Below, in pieces: positions 51,028 to 60,334 of a DNA stretch of 64,000 nt. Position 1 is the first letter of the stretch, and each line of letters begins with the position of its first letter. Both the position numbers and the translations under genes were made by a program. The stretch is from assembly GCF_003097515.1 (NCBI RefSeq), contig NZ_CP029188.1:4103001-4167000 (forward strand), read 5' to 3'. This DNA is from Streptomyces tirandamycinicus (lineage in GTDB: Bacteria; Actinomycetota; Actinomycetes; Streptomycetales; Streptomycetaceae). The notes beneath the pieces are model-generated. The model had not been told where the DNA came from. It saw only the letters and a list, made by a program, of their open reading frames with translations, and searched no databases.

Positions 51028-52038
51028 ATGAACAAGAACATCCGCCGCTCCATAGCCGTCGCCGCGGGCGCAGCGGGCATGTGGGCCGTCGGCACCGCCG
51101 CCGCCGGCGCCGACGAACTGCCCTCCACCTCCCCTGCCCTGTCCACCGCCGACAAGGCCGCCGACTCCGTCGAGGACACGGCGGCCGGGGTCGCCGAGGC
51201 GCGGGTCACCACCGCCGCCACCGGCAAGGCGAAGGCCGCGGCTGCCGCCACCGCCGGAACCGCTGCCGCCACCGCCGGGCAGGCGGAGAGCACCGTACGG
51301 GAGGAGGCCCAGGCCCCGGTCGCCGCCACCGCGGAGCAGGCCCGTCAGCAGGCCCAGGGCGCGGTTGGCCACGCCCAGGGCGCGGTTGCCCACGCCGAGG
51401 GCGCGGTGGCCGACGCCGAGGCCGAGGTCGACTACCTCTTCGGCCCCCTGTCCTCCTTCGCTCCCGAGCTGGTGGACCGGGCCCCGGCCGCCGCTCAGGG
51501 GTACGCCGCCGACGCGGTCGCCCACGCCGCCCCGATCGCCGACGAGACGGCCCGGGACGTCCTGCCGCCCATCGCCCATCGTGCGATCGGCGGTGTGCTC
51601 CCGGTGGCCGGTCAGGCCGTCGGCGACGCCGGCCACCTCGCCCACGGTGTCGTCGGTGAGGTGACGCCGTTCGCGGGCGGTGTGGTCTCCGAGGTCCAGC
51701 CGTTCGCGGGCGGCGTGGCGGGCGGTGTCCAGCCCTTCGCGGACGGTGTCGTCGGTTCCGTGCAGCCGCTCGTCGAGACCGTCGTGGACCACGTCCAGCC
51801 GGTCGCCCACGGTGTCGGCGGCAGCGCCGGCGGCTTCGCGCACGGTGTCGTGGGCGAGGTGACGCCGTTCGCGGGTGGTGTGGTCTCCGAGGTCCAGCCG
51901 TTCGCACAGCAGGTGCACGGCACGGTTGCCGCCTCGCCGGCCGTCGGCAACGCCGTCGCCGGTGCGCAGGGCGCGGCCGACGCGATCACCCCGGGCTGGG
52001 TCGACTCCCTCGGCGGCTACTCGACCCAGGGCTTCTGA
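51028..52038 (+). CDS. secreted Ala/Val-rich repeat protein, unknown function
   Basis: A 336-residue exported protein. ATG 51028 has GAAGGAC. The signal peptide is MNKNIRRSIAVAAGAAGMWA, cleaved near AGA-DE. The first 130 residues are Ala/Thr-rich and helical; later, units such as GVVGEVTPFAGGVVSEVQPF repeat with changes about six times. VGHAQGAVAHAEGAV forms another repeat. No enzyme motif. The repeats are short and amphipathic, so a wall-associated or surface-coat role is possible but unproven. It lies 88 bp after a gene of similar style. Confidence 0.75.
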   Translation: MNKNIRRSIAVAAGAAGMWAVGTAAAGADELPSTSPALSTADKAADSVEDTAAGVAEARVTTAATGKAKAAAAATAGTAAATAGQAESTVREEAQAPVAATAEQARQQAQGAVGHAQGAVAHAEGAVADAEAEVDYLFGPLSSFAPELVDRAPAAAQGYAADAVAHAAPIADETARDVLPPIAHRAIGGVLPVAGQAVGDAGHLAHGVVGEVTPFAGGVVSEVQPFAGGVAGGVQPFADGVVGSVQPLVETVVDHVQPVAHGVGGSAGGFAHGVVGEVTPFAGGVVSEVQPFAQQVHGTVAASPAVGNAVAGAQGAADAITPGWVDSLGGYSTQGF

Positions 52039-52079
52039 GCGGGCGAAGCACAGCGGTTGACCGGCGGGTCACGCGCACA

Positions 52080-52115
52080 GGCGGGCGGTCCCCATTGGGG
52101 TGGGGGCCGCCCGCC
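52080..52115 (+). terminator. terminator after the secreted-protein gene
   Basis: GGCGGGCGG pairs with CCGCCCGCC over 9 bp, then CCCC with GGGG after a one-base bulge, 42 bp past the stop. Confidence 0.75.
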
Positions 52116-52690
52116 GTCGTGTGCGGAACCGGTCGTCCCGCACGGCCCCGTGCCCGGACGCGGCCGGGCCCTCACCCTCGTGTCGCGACGTGCCGCAGCC
52201 TCGCCCCCGGGTACGCACGCGGGCGCCTATCACGCCCCGAGTACGGACGTGACCGCAGCCTCGGCCCCAGGAACGGACGCGGTTGCTTTTCACGCCCCGC
52301 ATACGGGCGCGGTCGCTTTCCACGCCCCCGTGTACGGACGCCGATGCGGTGGGCGCGGCCGCTCCCGGCGGGCCGGTCCGGCCGCGCTGACGCGGGTGTG
52401 CGGCGTCCACGAGCTCCCGATGCCGGACCGTGCCCGGCGCGTGGCCGCCCCGTAACCCCGGGTTCCCCGGTGCGCGCGATCTGTGACAGGTATCACCGCC
52501 CGGTTGTGATCCGCGATTTAGGGACCCACGTCCCACGGGGATAACCTGCGAGGCGGACATGCCGCGTGCCCGGACACCGTGTACGCCTCCCCAGTGACCG
52601 CGCAGTCACGTTGCCCTTCGCGGCACGCCCATGCAGACAACGAACCGCGGATCACTACTGCGACGATGAGAAGCAAAGGGACGGACGCGC
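52116..52690. other. sucC upstream region with a Crp-like site
   Basis: No gene is supported. From 52200 to 52340 short blocks such as TACGGACG and CACGCCCC recur. TGTGA-N6-TCACC at 52482-52497 is one base from the Crp consensus. GTGAC/GTCAC (about 52594-52610) is another dyad. The final 60 bp are less GC-rich and should hold the start of the sucCD transcript. Confidence 0.4.
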
Positions 52691-53866
52691 GTGGACCTGT
52701 TCGAGTACCAGGCGAGGGACCTCTTCGCCAAGCACGGTGTACCGGTGCTGGCCGGTGAAGTCATCGACACGCCTGAGGCGGCGCGCGAGGCGACCGAGCG
52801 ACTGGGCGGCCGTTCGGTCGTCAAGGCGCAGGTGAAGGTCGGCGGCCGCGGCAAGGCCGGCGGCGTCAAGCTGGCCGCCACGCCGGACGAGGCCGTCGCC
52901 CGCGCGACGGACATCCTCGGCATGGACATCAAGGGCCACACGGTCCACAAGGTGATGATCGCCGAGACGGCTCCCGAGATCGCCGAGGAGTACTACGTCT
53001 CCTACCTGCTCGACCGCGCCAACCGCACCTTCCTGGCCATGGCCTCGGTCGCGGGCGGCATGGACATCGAGGAGGTCGCCGCGACGACCCCCGAGAAGCT
53101 CGCCAAGATCCCCGTCGACGCCAACGACGGCGTCACCGCCGAGAAGGCCCGGGAGATCGTCGAGGCCGCGCAGTTCCCGGCCGACGTGGCCGAGCAGGTC
53201 GCCGAGATCCTGGTGACCCTGTGGAAGACCTTCGTCGCCGAGGACGCCCTCCTCGTCGAGGTCAACCCGCTCGCCAAGGTCGCCGACGGCCGCGTCATCG
53301 CGCTGGACGGCAAGGTGTCGCTGGACGCGAACGCCGAGTTCCGCCAGCCGGAGCACGAGGCGCTCGAGGACAAGGCGTCGGCCAACCCGCTCGAGGCCGC
53401 CGCCAAGGCCAAGGGCCTCAACTACGTCAAGCTCGACGGCGAGGTCGGCATCATCGGCAACGGCGCGGGCCTGGTCATGTCGACCCTCGACGTCGTCGCG
53501 TACGCCGGTGAGAAGCACAGCGGCGTCAAGCCCGCCAACTTCCTCGACATCGGCGGCGGTGCCTCCGCGGAGGTCATGGCCAACGGCCTGGAGATCATCC
53601 TCGGCGACCCGGACGTCAAGTCCGTCTTCGTCAACGTCTTCGGCGGCATCACCGCGTGCGACGCGGTCGCCAACGGCATCGTGCAGGCCCTGGAGCTCCT
53701 CGAGGCCAAGGGCGAGGCCGTGACGAAGCCGCTGGTCGTGCGCCTCGACGGCAACAACGCGGAGCTGGGTCGCCAGATCCTCGCGGACCGCAACCACCCG
53801 CTCGTCGAGCGGGTGGACACCATGGACGGCGCGGCCGACAAGGCCGCCGAGCTGGCTGCGAAGTAA
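52691..53866 (+). CDS. sucC: succinyl-CoA synthetase, beta subunit
   Basis: The 391-residue ATP-grasp subunit that couples succinyl-CoA cleavage to NDP phosphorylation in the TCA cycle. The start MDLFEYQARDLFAKHGVPV, VKAQVKVGGRGKAGGVKLA and the C-terminal FLDIGGGASAEVMANGL and NVFGGITACDAVANGI segments are standard. GTG 52691 has AAAGGGA. It is followed by sucD after 20 bp. Confidence 0.96.
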   Translation: MDLFEYQARDLFAKHGVPVLAGEVIDTPEAAREATERLGGRSVVKAQVKVGGRGKAGGVKLAATPDEAVARATDILGMDIKGHTVHKVMIAETAPEIAEEYYVSYLLDRANRTFLAMASVAGGMDIEEVAATTPEKLAKIPVDANDGVTAEKAREIVEAAQFPADVAEQVAEILVTLWKTFVAEDALLVEVNPLAKVADGRVIALDGKVSLDANAEFRQPEHEALEDKASANPLEAAAKAKGLNYVKLDGEVGIIGNGAGLVMSTLDVVAYAGEKHSGVKPANFLDIGGGASAEVMANGLEIILGDPDVKSVFVNVFGGITACDAVANGIVQALELLEAKGEAVTKPLVVRLDGNNAELGRQILADRNHPLVERVDTMDGAADKAAELAAK

Positions 53867-53886
53867 GGGACGAGGGACACCACACC

Positions 53887-54771
53887 ATGGCTATCTTCCT
53901 CACCAAGGAATCCAAGGTCATCGTCCAGGGCATGACCGGCTCCGAGGGCCAGAAGCACACCAGGCGCATGCTGGCCTCCGGCACGAACATCGTCGGTGGC
54001 GTGAACCCGCGCAAGGCGGGCACCACCGTCGACTTCGACGGGTCGGAGATCCCGGTCTTCGGATCGGTCAAGGAGGCCGTCGAGAAGACCGGCGCCGACG
54101 TCACCGTCATCTTCGTGCCGGAGAAGTTCACCAAGGACGCGGTCATCGAGGCGATCGACGCCGAGATCGGCCTCGCCGTCGTGATCACCGAGGGCGTCGC
54201 GGTCCACGACACCGCGCAGTTCTGGGCGTACGCCGGCGCCAAGGGCAACAAGACCCGCATCATCGGCCCGAACTGCCCGGGCCTCATCACCCCCGGCCAG
54301 TCCAACGCCGGCATCATCCCGGCCGACATCACCAAGCCCGGCCGCATCGGTCTCGTGTCCAAGTCCGGCACGCTGACCTACCAGATGATGTACGAGCTCC
54401 GCGACATCGGCTTCAGCTCCTGCGTCGGCATCGGCGGTGACCCGATCATCGGCACCACCCACATCGACGCCCTGGCGGCCTTCGAGGCCGACCCGGACAC
54501 CGACCTGATCGTGATGATCGGCGAGATCGGCGGCGACGCCGAGGAGCGTGCGGCCGACTTCATCAAGGCCAACGTCACCAAGCCGGTGGTCGGTTACGTC
54601 GCGGGCTTCACCGCCCCCGAGGGCAAGACCATGGGCCACGCCGGCGCCATCGTCTCCGGCTCCTCCGGCACCGCCCAGGCCAAGAAGGAGGCCCTGGAGG
54701 CCGCGGGCGTGAAGGTCGGCAAGACCCCGACCGAGACCGCCAAGCTGGCGCGGGAGATCCTGCTCGGCTGA
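53887..54771 (+). CDS. sucD: succinyl-CoA synthetase, alpha subunit
   Basis: The 294-residue CoA-binding subunit. MAIFLTKESKVIVQGMTGSE starts the Rossmann domain; the phosphohistidine lies in GHAGAIVSGSSGTAQAK near the C-terminus. NCPGLITPGQ is also standard. ATG 53887 was chosen because it begins the conserved fold and has GAGGGA upstream. It forms one operon with sucC. Confidence 0.96.
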   Translation: MAIFLTKESKVIVQGMTGSEGQKHTRRMLASGTNIVGGVNPRKAGTTVDFDGSEIPVFGSVKEAVEKTGADVTVIFVPEKFTKDAVIEAIDAEIGLAVVITEGVAVHDTAQFWAYAGAKGNKTRIIGPNCPGLITPGQSNAGIIPADITKPGRIGLVSKSGTLTYQMMYELRDIGFSSCVGIGGDPIIGTTHIDALAAFEADPDTDLIVMIGEIGGDAEERAADFIKANVTKPVVGYVAGFTAPEGKTMGHAGAIVSGSSGTAQAKKEALEAAGVKVGKTPTETAKLAREILLG

Positions 54772-54840
54772 TTCTTCCGGCTGATCATCCCCGCTGATCC
54801 CCCGGGCGCGGCCGCGACGGCCGCCCCTGCGGGAGGGCAT

Positions 54841-54886
54841 GCGACTGGGCCCGCACCCCGGACTTCCGGGGTGCGGGCCCAGTCGC
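54841..54886. terminator. strong bidirectional terminator after sucD
   Basis: A perfect 21-bp inverted repeat with loop ACTT, between convergent sucD and the HTH gene. Confidence 0.92.
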
Positions 54887-54968
54887 GTTCCGCCTCCTCG
54901 GGTGCGGTGCGCAGGGGTGCCCGGGGTGCCCTTGGTGCCCGAGGGCCCGGGAGCCCGGGAGCCCGGGG

Positions 54969-56660
54969 TCAGCGGGCCAGCGGGACGAGGCGCGCCGGAC
55001 CCGCGCCGGGGTGGGAGTGGAGCTGGACGCGGAGGCGGTGGTCCTCCTTGGAGTACGGCTCCGGCCCGTACCTCGGCGGCACCCCGCCGACCTGCTCACC
55101 GGGCGCCTGCGGCGGCTCGTAGTGGTCCTCGGTGACGGCCATGGTCACGGCGGCGGCGCCCAGGATCAGCACCGTGAGTCCGATCGCGGCGCGCGTCCAG
55201 AGCTCGGCCCGGCGCTCGCTGCCGCCGCGCACGGAGTGGGCCGGGGAGAGCCGTGGCGTTGCCAGGTTCTCCACCAGATCGCTCAGCTCGTGCTGGAGTG
55301 CGTCGGGTTCGGCCAGCTCGGGGATCTGCTCGGCCACGGCGGCGCGGGCGTTCAGCAGCCGGTTCGCGGCGGCCGGTGTGCTCGCCTCCGTTTCGGCCGC
55401 CGTATCGGGGAGGTCGAGGCCCAGGCCGTCGTACAGCAGCAGGGTGCGGCGGTACGACGGCGGCAGCCCGAGCAGGGCTTCGCGGAGCGTACGCCCGCCG
55501 GGGTACGCGGCCGAGGCCGGGCGGGCGGACGCGACCGGGTCCGGGCGGCGGTGGACGCGGCGCAGGCGGTGCCAGGGCGACAGGGCGTACTCGTACGCCG
55601 CCGCCCGTGCCCAACCCGCGGGATCCCGGTCCACGGCGACCTCGGGCCAGCGCTGCCAGGCCAGGTGGAAGGCGCGCTCGACGGCCTCACGCGAGAGCGA
55701 CTCCCGCCCGGTGAGCAGCAGGGTCTGGCGGGCGAGACCGGCGGCGGTCCGGGCGTACAACTCGTCGAACGCCTGCTCCGCGGTGAGCGCGGCCCCGTCC
55801 CGGGCGGGCGGCCGGGCGTCGCCCGACTCTCCGCGTTGCCTTCGGGGTTGCCCTCCGCGTCGCTCTCCGGCTTGCTCTTGGTGGTGGTCCTCGCGTCGGT
55901 CCCGGTCCCGGTGCCGGTCCTGGTGCCGCTCGTCGGCGCCTCGGGTGAGGGGCGTACCGGGGTACGGACGCGGGGGTTCCAGGGGAGGCGGTGGCGCGGG
56001 GCTCCCGGGCCGGCTCGTGCCCGCTTTCCGGTACCCGGCGGCGGTGCCGACGGCGACGGGGCCTCCGGCGGCAGCGGCCGCGGCGGTTGGGCCCCCGCTG
56101 GGGCCCCCGGCGGCGGGTTCCGGGGCCGGGCTCCTGTCAGCGGGGCTTCCGGAGGAGGGACCGCCGGTGGTACCTCGGGCCGCTCGGCCGGTGGCTGCGT
56201 TCCCGGTGCGTTCCGGCCGCCCGGCGCGCCCGCCTGCGCCGGGCCGGTGCTCCGGTGGGGACGGAAGGCTTCCGGACCGCCTCCCGCCCGGGTGCCCGGC
56301 TTCGCCCGCCTGCTCGCTCCGGTCGGTCCGCTCGGCCCCGCCCGCGTGTTCGGGCTCGTGCGGAGGAAGCCCGCCGCCGTCCTCGGCCTCCTCGGCCTCC
56401 TCGGCCTCCTCGGCCTCGGACTCCCGGGACGAGAGTTCGGCGTCGTAGGCGGCGAGCAGCTTCGCGTACGCTTCGCGCTTGCGGCCTCGAGGATCAGCGC
56501 GGCCGGTCTCCCAGGCCCTGACCGTCGCCCTGGTGACGCCCAGCGCCTCCGCCAGCTGGGCCTCGGACAGCGCCTTCGCCTCACGCAGCCTGCGGCGCTC
56601 CTTGGGCGAGGGCAGCGGAGGTGCGGCCGCTTCGGTGCTGTCCGCGGTGCTCTTCGTCAT
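54969..56660 (-). CDS. XRE-type HTH / sigma-factor-like / membrane-anchored fusion protein
   Basis: A 563-residue protein. Residues of about 22-70 are an XRE helix-turn-helix (LSEAQLAEALGVTRATVRAW). An acidic EEAEEAEEAE stretch and about 200 disordered Pro/Gly/Arg-rich residues follow. Residues near 290-460 resemble an ECF sigma factor: AFDELYARTAAGLARQTLLL and AVERAFHLAWQRWPEV (region 2-like), then LLGLPPSYRRTLLLYDGLGL with PAAANRLLNAR (region 4-like). One membrane helix lies at about 488-508 (AAIGLTVLILGAAAVTMAV), then a short outside tail. ATG 56660 follows GGGAGGT. It may hold a DNA-binding part at the membrane. The regulator type is an inference. Confidence 0.8.
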   Translation of the reverse strand: MTKSTADSTEAAAPPLPSPKERRRLREAKALSEAQLAEALGVTRATVRAWETGRADPRGRKREAYAKLLAAYDAELSSRESEAEEAEEAEEAEDGGGLPPHEPEHAGGAERTDRSEQAGEAGHPGGRRSGSLPSPPEHRPGAGGRAGRPERTGNAATGRAARGTTGGPSSGSPADRSPAPEPAAGGPSGGPTAAAAAAGGPVAVGTAAGYRKAGTSRPGSPAPPPPLEPPRPYPGTPLTRGADERHQDRHRDRDRREDHHQEQAGERRGGQPRRQRGESGDARPPARDGAALTAEQAFDELYARTAAGLARQTLLLTGRESLSREAVERAFHLAWQRWPEVAVDRDPAGWARAAAYEYALSPWHRLRRVHRRPDPVASARPASAAYPGGRTLREALLGLPPSYRRTLLLYDGLGLDLPDTAAETEASTPAAANRLLNARAAVAEQIPELAEPDALQHELSDLVENLATPRLSPAHSVRGGSERRAELWTRAAIGLTVLILGAAAVTMAVTEDHYEPPQAPGEQVGGVPPRYGPEPYSKEDHRLRVQLHSHPGAGPARLVPLAR

Positions 56661-56702
56661 GAAGACCTCCCGGGGAGGGCGTACTGGGCCGAAAAGTACA
56701 TA

Positions 56703-56730
56703 AGCGTATTTTTAGCGACACATCGAGCAA
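56703..56730 (-). promoter_or_regulatory. promoter of the HTH fusion gene
   Basis: Minus-strand TTGCTC (56725-56730) and TACGCT (56703-56708) are 16 bp apart in an unusually AT-rich patch, 43 bp before the start. Confidence 0.5.
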
Positions 56731-56776
56731 ACTCCCGTTACGTGGATAAAGCGCGTGTCGTTGGCAGCATGGCCGC

Positions 56777-58936
56777 GTGACCCAGACGACCGATCGCGGC
56801 CCCGTGGCCGTGGCCGTGCAGGGCGGCAGTTCCGCGGCCGCGCTGGTGACGTCCCTGATGCGCGGGGCGATCGCCGCGGGCCTCGGACTCGGTGCACTCG
56901 CCGCGCTCGTGACGGTGATGTGGATCAGCTCCCCGTACCCGGACAGCGGACCCGAGGGTGCTCTCCACGCGGCCGCCGCCATGTGGCTGCTCGCCCACGG
57001 GACGGAGCTGATCAGAACCGAGACGCTGTCCGAGGTGCCCGCGCCCGTGGGGCTCGTGCCCCTGCTGCTCGCGGCGATGCCCGCCTTCCTGGTGTACCGG
57101 GCCGCGCGCGATGCCGTCGAGACGGCGGAGGGCTGGCGGCAGCCGTCCGCGAGCACCACGCTCATCGGTGTGAGCTGCGGCTACCTGCTTGTGGCGGCCG
57201 GTGCGGCGCTCTACTGCAGGGGCGGTGAACTCGCTGCGGACCCCCTCAGCGCGCTGCTGCACGTACCCGTGCTGGTGGTGCTCATGGCCGCGGCCGGGGT
57301 GTGGACGGCGTACGGGCGCCCGTTCGGTCCGCCGCCCGTGTGGGTTCCCGGGGCCGTGCGGATCGCCGTGGCGCGCTCATGGGTGATCGTGGCCTTCCGG
57401 GCCGCGGGGCTCGCGATCGCGGTGCTGGTCGGCGGTGGAGCGCTGCTTGTCGGCATCTCGCTGGTGGGGCACCTGGACGCGGCGCAGGACGCGTTCGTGC
57501 GGCTCGCGCACGACTGGCAGGGCAGGTTCGCGCTGCTGCTGCTCGTGCTGGCACTGATGCCGAACGCCGCGGTCTGGGCGGCCTCGTACGGACTGGGCCC
57601 GGGTTTCATCCTCGGCGCGGGCGCGACGGCGACGCCGCTGGGGCTCGCGGGGGCTCCCGCGCTGCCCCCCTTCCCGTTGCTCGCCGCGGTACCGCTGGAC
57701 CGGACGGGGACGCCGTCGGGCCTCGCCGCGCTGGTGGTGCCGGTCGCGGCCGGACTGACGCTGGCCTGGTTCGCGGCTCCGCGGGCGGAGTCCGCGGAGC
57801 CGGGCCTGCGGGGTGCGGGGGCCCGCGATGCGGGCCTCCCGGCGACCGGGACGCCCGCCGGGACGCCTGCCGGGGCGGCGCCGGTGAGCCGAGGCGAGAC
57901 CGTGCTCACCACGCTGCTGGCGGCGGTCGTGTGCGGGGTGCTCATGGCCGTCCTGGCGGCGGCGTCCGGCGGGGCGCTCGGCACGGGCGTCCTGGCCGCC
58001 TTCGGTCCGGTCTGGTGGCTCACCGGCCCGGCCGCGCTCCTCTGGTCGGCCGTGGTGGGGGTGCCCGTGGCCCTCGCGCTCCACGCCTGGCGCTTCCGCG
58101 ACGCCGACCGCCGGCTGCGGGTCCCCCGCTGGGAGGCCATCAAGCAGGCGTCGGGCGGTCTGATGGCGGCGATCCCGTTTCCGTCCCCGGCCGCGCCGTC
58201 CTCGTCGGCGTCCCCGGCCTTTCCGGATTCGGCCGGTGGGTCGGCACCGGAGGCACCCGGCGGGGCGGGTTCGCTGCCCGGCGCCGGGCCGGGGGCGGGC
58301 ATCACGCCCGGAGCCGATGCCTTCCCGTACGTCGCCGGTCCCGCCGACCCGGCCGACCCGGCCGACCCGGCCGACCCGGCCGGCTCGTACCGTCAGACCG
58401 TCCCGGCCCTCCCGACCGCCTCGGCGGTGTCCCCGGCCGGGACTTCCGTGCCGGACGCGCAGCCGCCTTCCTGGCTCGCCATGCCCGCCGGAGGCCCCGG
58501 AATCACCGGGGGTGCCTGGGACGAACTGCCGCCCGTCCTCGCGATGCCCGGCCGAGCACCGGTGGGGCCGGGGATGGCGGCTGCCGGGCCGGGCCCGGCG
58601 GCGAGGCCGTCCCCTGAGCACTCCGATCGCGCGCCGGAATCCGCGCCGGAATCCACGGCCGATAGGCCCGTGCCCATGCCGGAATCCACGGCCGGGATGC
58701 CCGTGCCCCCGCCGGATTCCCGGGCGGACAAGTCCGTGCCCGCCGTACCCGGCCCCGACGGGGCACCGGCGGCCGGTCAGCCGCCTGCATCCGGACCGTT
58801 CGGCCCGGTCGGCGGCAGTGGACTGGGCAGCTGGCCGGGTGTCTCCGGCAGGGGGGCGCAGGGGCCCGGCCGATCCGTACCCCCCGTCGAGCCGCGTCCC
58901 GAGGCGGCGTCCCCGGACGGCGACGCCGCCCCCTGA
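56777..58936 (+). CDS. DUF6350-family polytopic membrane protein
   Basis: A 719-residue protein. The first 450 residues contain about nine to ten membrane helices (IAAGLGLGALAALVTVMWI, LVPLLLAAMPAFLVYRAA and others), typical of the DUF6350 family found upstream of purN in Streptomyces. The remaining 270 residues are Pro/Ala/Gly-rich and disordered, with ADPADPADPADP and PESTAGMPVP-like repeats. GTG 56777 was used; no strong ribosome-binding site is seen. A role in the cell envelope is possible but not established. Confidence 0.8.
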   Translation: MTQTTDRGPVAVAVQGGSSAAALVTSLMRGAIAAGLGLGALAALVTVMWISSPYPDSGPEGALHAAAAMWLLAHGTELIRTETLSEVPAPVGLVPLLLAAMPAFLVYRAARDAVETAEGWRQPSASTTLIGVSCGYLLVAAGAALYCRGGELAADPLSALLHVPVLVVLMAAAGVWTAYGRPFGPPPVWVPGAVRIAVARSWVIVAFRAAGLAIAVLVGGGALLVGISLVGHLDAAQDAFVRLAHDWQGRFALLLLVLALMPNAAVWAASYGLGPGFILGAGATATPLGLAGAPALPPFPLLAAVPLDRTGTPSGLAALVVPVAAGLTLAWFAAPRAESAEPGLRGAGARDAGLPATGTPAGTPAGAAPVSRGETVLTTLLAAVVCGVLMAVLAAASGGALGTGVLAAFGPVWWLTGPAALLWSAVVGVPVALALHAWRFRDADRRLRVPRWEAIKQASGGLMAAIPFPSPAAPSSSASPAFPDSAGGSAPEAPGGAGSLPGAGPGAGITPGADAFPYVAGPADPADPADPADPAGSYRQTVPALPTASAVSPAGTSVPDAQPPSWLAMPAGGPGITGGAWDELPPVLAMPGRAPVGPGMAAAGPGPAARPSPEHSDRAPESAPESTADRPVPMPESTAGMPVPPPDSRADKSVPAVPGPDGAPAAGQPPASGPFGPVGGSGLGSWPGVSGRGAQGPGRSVPPVEPRPEAASPDGDAAP

Positions 58937-59288
58937 TCGGACGCACAGGGTGACGGCCACCCGCACATCCCGTGCGGGCGGCCGTGTCACGCCGTCCGGA
59001 CCGGTGGACGGGCAGGCCACGTGTCACGCAGTTCAAGCCGGAGGACCGGGGGACCCGCGAACCGGCGGACCCACGGGCCCGAGAACGGGCGAACCGGGCG
59101 CCGCGCGGTCGGTGGCGGTCAAGGAACCGGCGGACGGCCGCAGCGGGGCGGCCGTAGGAGCGGCAGACCGGAGGCCTGCGACCGGGCAGACCGGCGGCCC
59201 CGGCCCCGGGCGGTCGGCCGCGGCCCCGGCCCCGGCCGGGGTGCCCCCATCGCATGCGCCGTCGCGGCCGCCGCTCGGGCCGGGGCGG
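58937..59288. other. 352-bp intergenic region
   Basis: GC-rich, between convergent genes, with short CCGGCGGACC- and CGGTCGG-type repeats. No gene, clear terminator or regulatory element is seen. Confidence 0.5.
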
Positions 59289-60107
59289 CTACTCCTTGAC
59301 GCCGATGACCCCGCGCAGCGGCTCCGGCAGCAGGGTGTTGCAGGACATCTGGCCGGCCTTCGTCAGGGAGTCGGACACGCAGGTGTAGAAGTCGCGGTAC
59401 ACCAGCTGCATCGTGAACGTCATCGCCACGATCGTGAGCGCGACCACGGCCATCACCAGTCCGCTCACGGCGGCCGTCACCTGCGGCCTGCCTCCCGGCT
59501 GCCCCGGGGTCCCCGGCGACGGGGCGGCCGTGGGTGCCGTGCCTCCCTGTCCCGTACGGCGGGACTTGGCGCGCAGCGAGCTGCCGCCCCAGTAGATCGC
59601 CAGCGCCCCGAGGAGCAGGGCGATCTCGGGGAAGTCGAACAGGGCGAAGAAGAACGCCCACATGCCGCCGAGCAGCGCGTACCGGGCGCGGCGCTGGACC
59701 GGGTCCGTCGGGTCCCAGCGCAGGCCGGTGCCCTGGCCGGGGCCCTTGTCCGGGCCGCCCTGGCCGCCGCCGCTTCCGCCCTCGTTGCCCGGCCGGCCGC
59801 CGAAGCCGCCCGAGGAGCGGCCGGGCTGGCGGCTGCTCCACCGGCCGCCCCCGGGAGCACGCCCCTCCTCGCGCTCGCCGTCGTCACCCGGACCGTTCCG
59901 GTCCCGGCCCGGCGATGAGTCGTCCTCCGACCCGTGCCGCGGGTGCCACGGCCGGTCCGGCGAGCCCGCCGGCGGCGGTGCGAACGGATTGCTCTCGTCC
60001 TTGGGTGACTCCGCGGGCTCGGTGGACTGGCGTTCCCGCAGCAGCAGGGAGCCCCGCTCGGCGGAGAGCGGGAGGCGGAGTGCCGTGCGGCGGCGACGGT
60101 CCGGCAT
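59289..60107 (-). CDS. membrane protein with disordered N-terminus, unknown function
   Basis: A 272-residue protein. About 130 N-terminal residues are charged and Gly/Pro-rich (SPKDESNPFAPPPAGSPDRP is a phrase common in Streptomyces membrane proteins). Membrane helices follow near 140-170 (YALLGGMWAFFFALFDFPEI, then ALLLGALAIYWGG) and 212-235 (AAVSGLVMAVVALTIVAMTF). Two Cys (YTCVSDSL and QMSCNTLL) lie in the short outside tail and may form a disulphide. ATG 60107 has no clear ribosome-binding site. Divergent from purN. Confidence 0.75.
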   Translation of the reverse strand: MPDRRRRTALRLPLSAERGSLLLRERQSTEPAESPKDESNPFAPPPAGSPDRPWHPRHGSEDDSSPGRDRNGPGDDGEREEGRAPGGGRWSSRQPGRSSGGFGGRPGNEGGSGGGQGGPDKGPGQGTGLRWDPTDPVQRRARYALLGGMWAFFFALFDFPEIALLLGALAIYWGGSSLRAKSRRTGQGGTAPTAAPSPGTPGQPGGRPQVTAAVSGLVMAVVALTIVAMTFTMQLVYRDFYTCVSDSLTKAGQMSCNTLLPEPLRGVIGVKE

Positions 60108-60334
60108 GGTGGTGAACGTCTTCCCCTCTGGTACCTCGGTACGCGGGTACTCCGTCTGGGGACGGGCCCTGCCCCCAGACGCTACCTCCCGGCCAGGCCC
60201 CCGTCCCGCGGGGGCCGCGCGGTGTGCCGGTATCGTTGCCGACGGTCGACGGCTTCGTAGAGTTCCCCCATCGCCGGACTCGTTTCATTCGTACGACCAT
60301 ACAAACAGGAACCGCAACGCGAAAAGAGTCCCCT

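Noticed and set aside
52069..52560. Open frames on both strands between the secreted-protein gene and sucC
   Set aside because: Repeat-derived, low-complexity products; the stretch contains a terminator and regulatory-looking sites instead.
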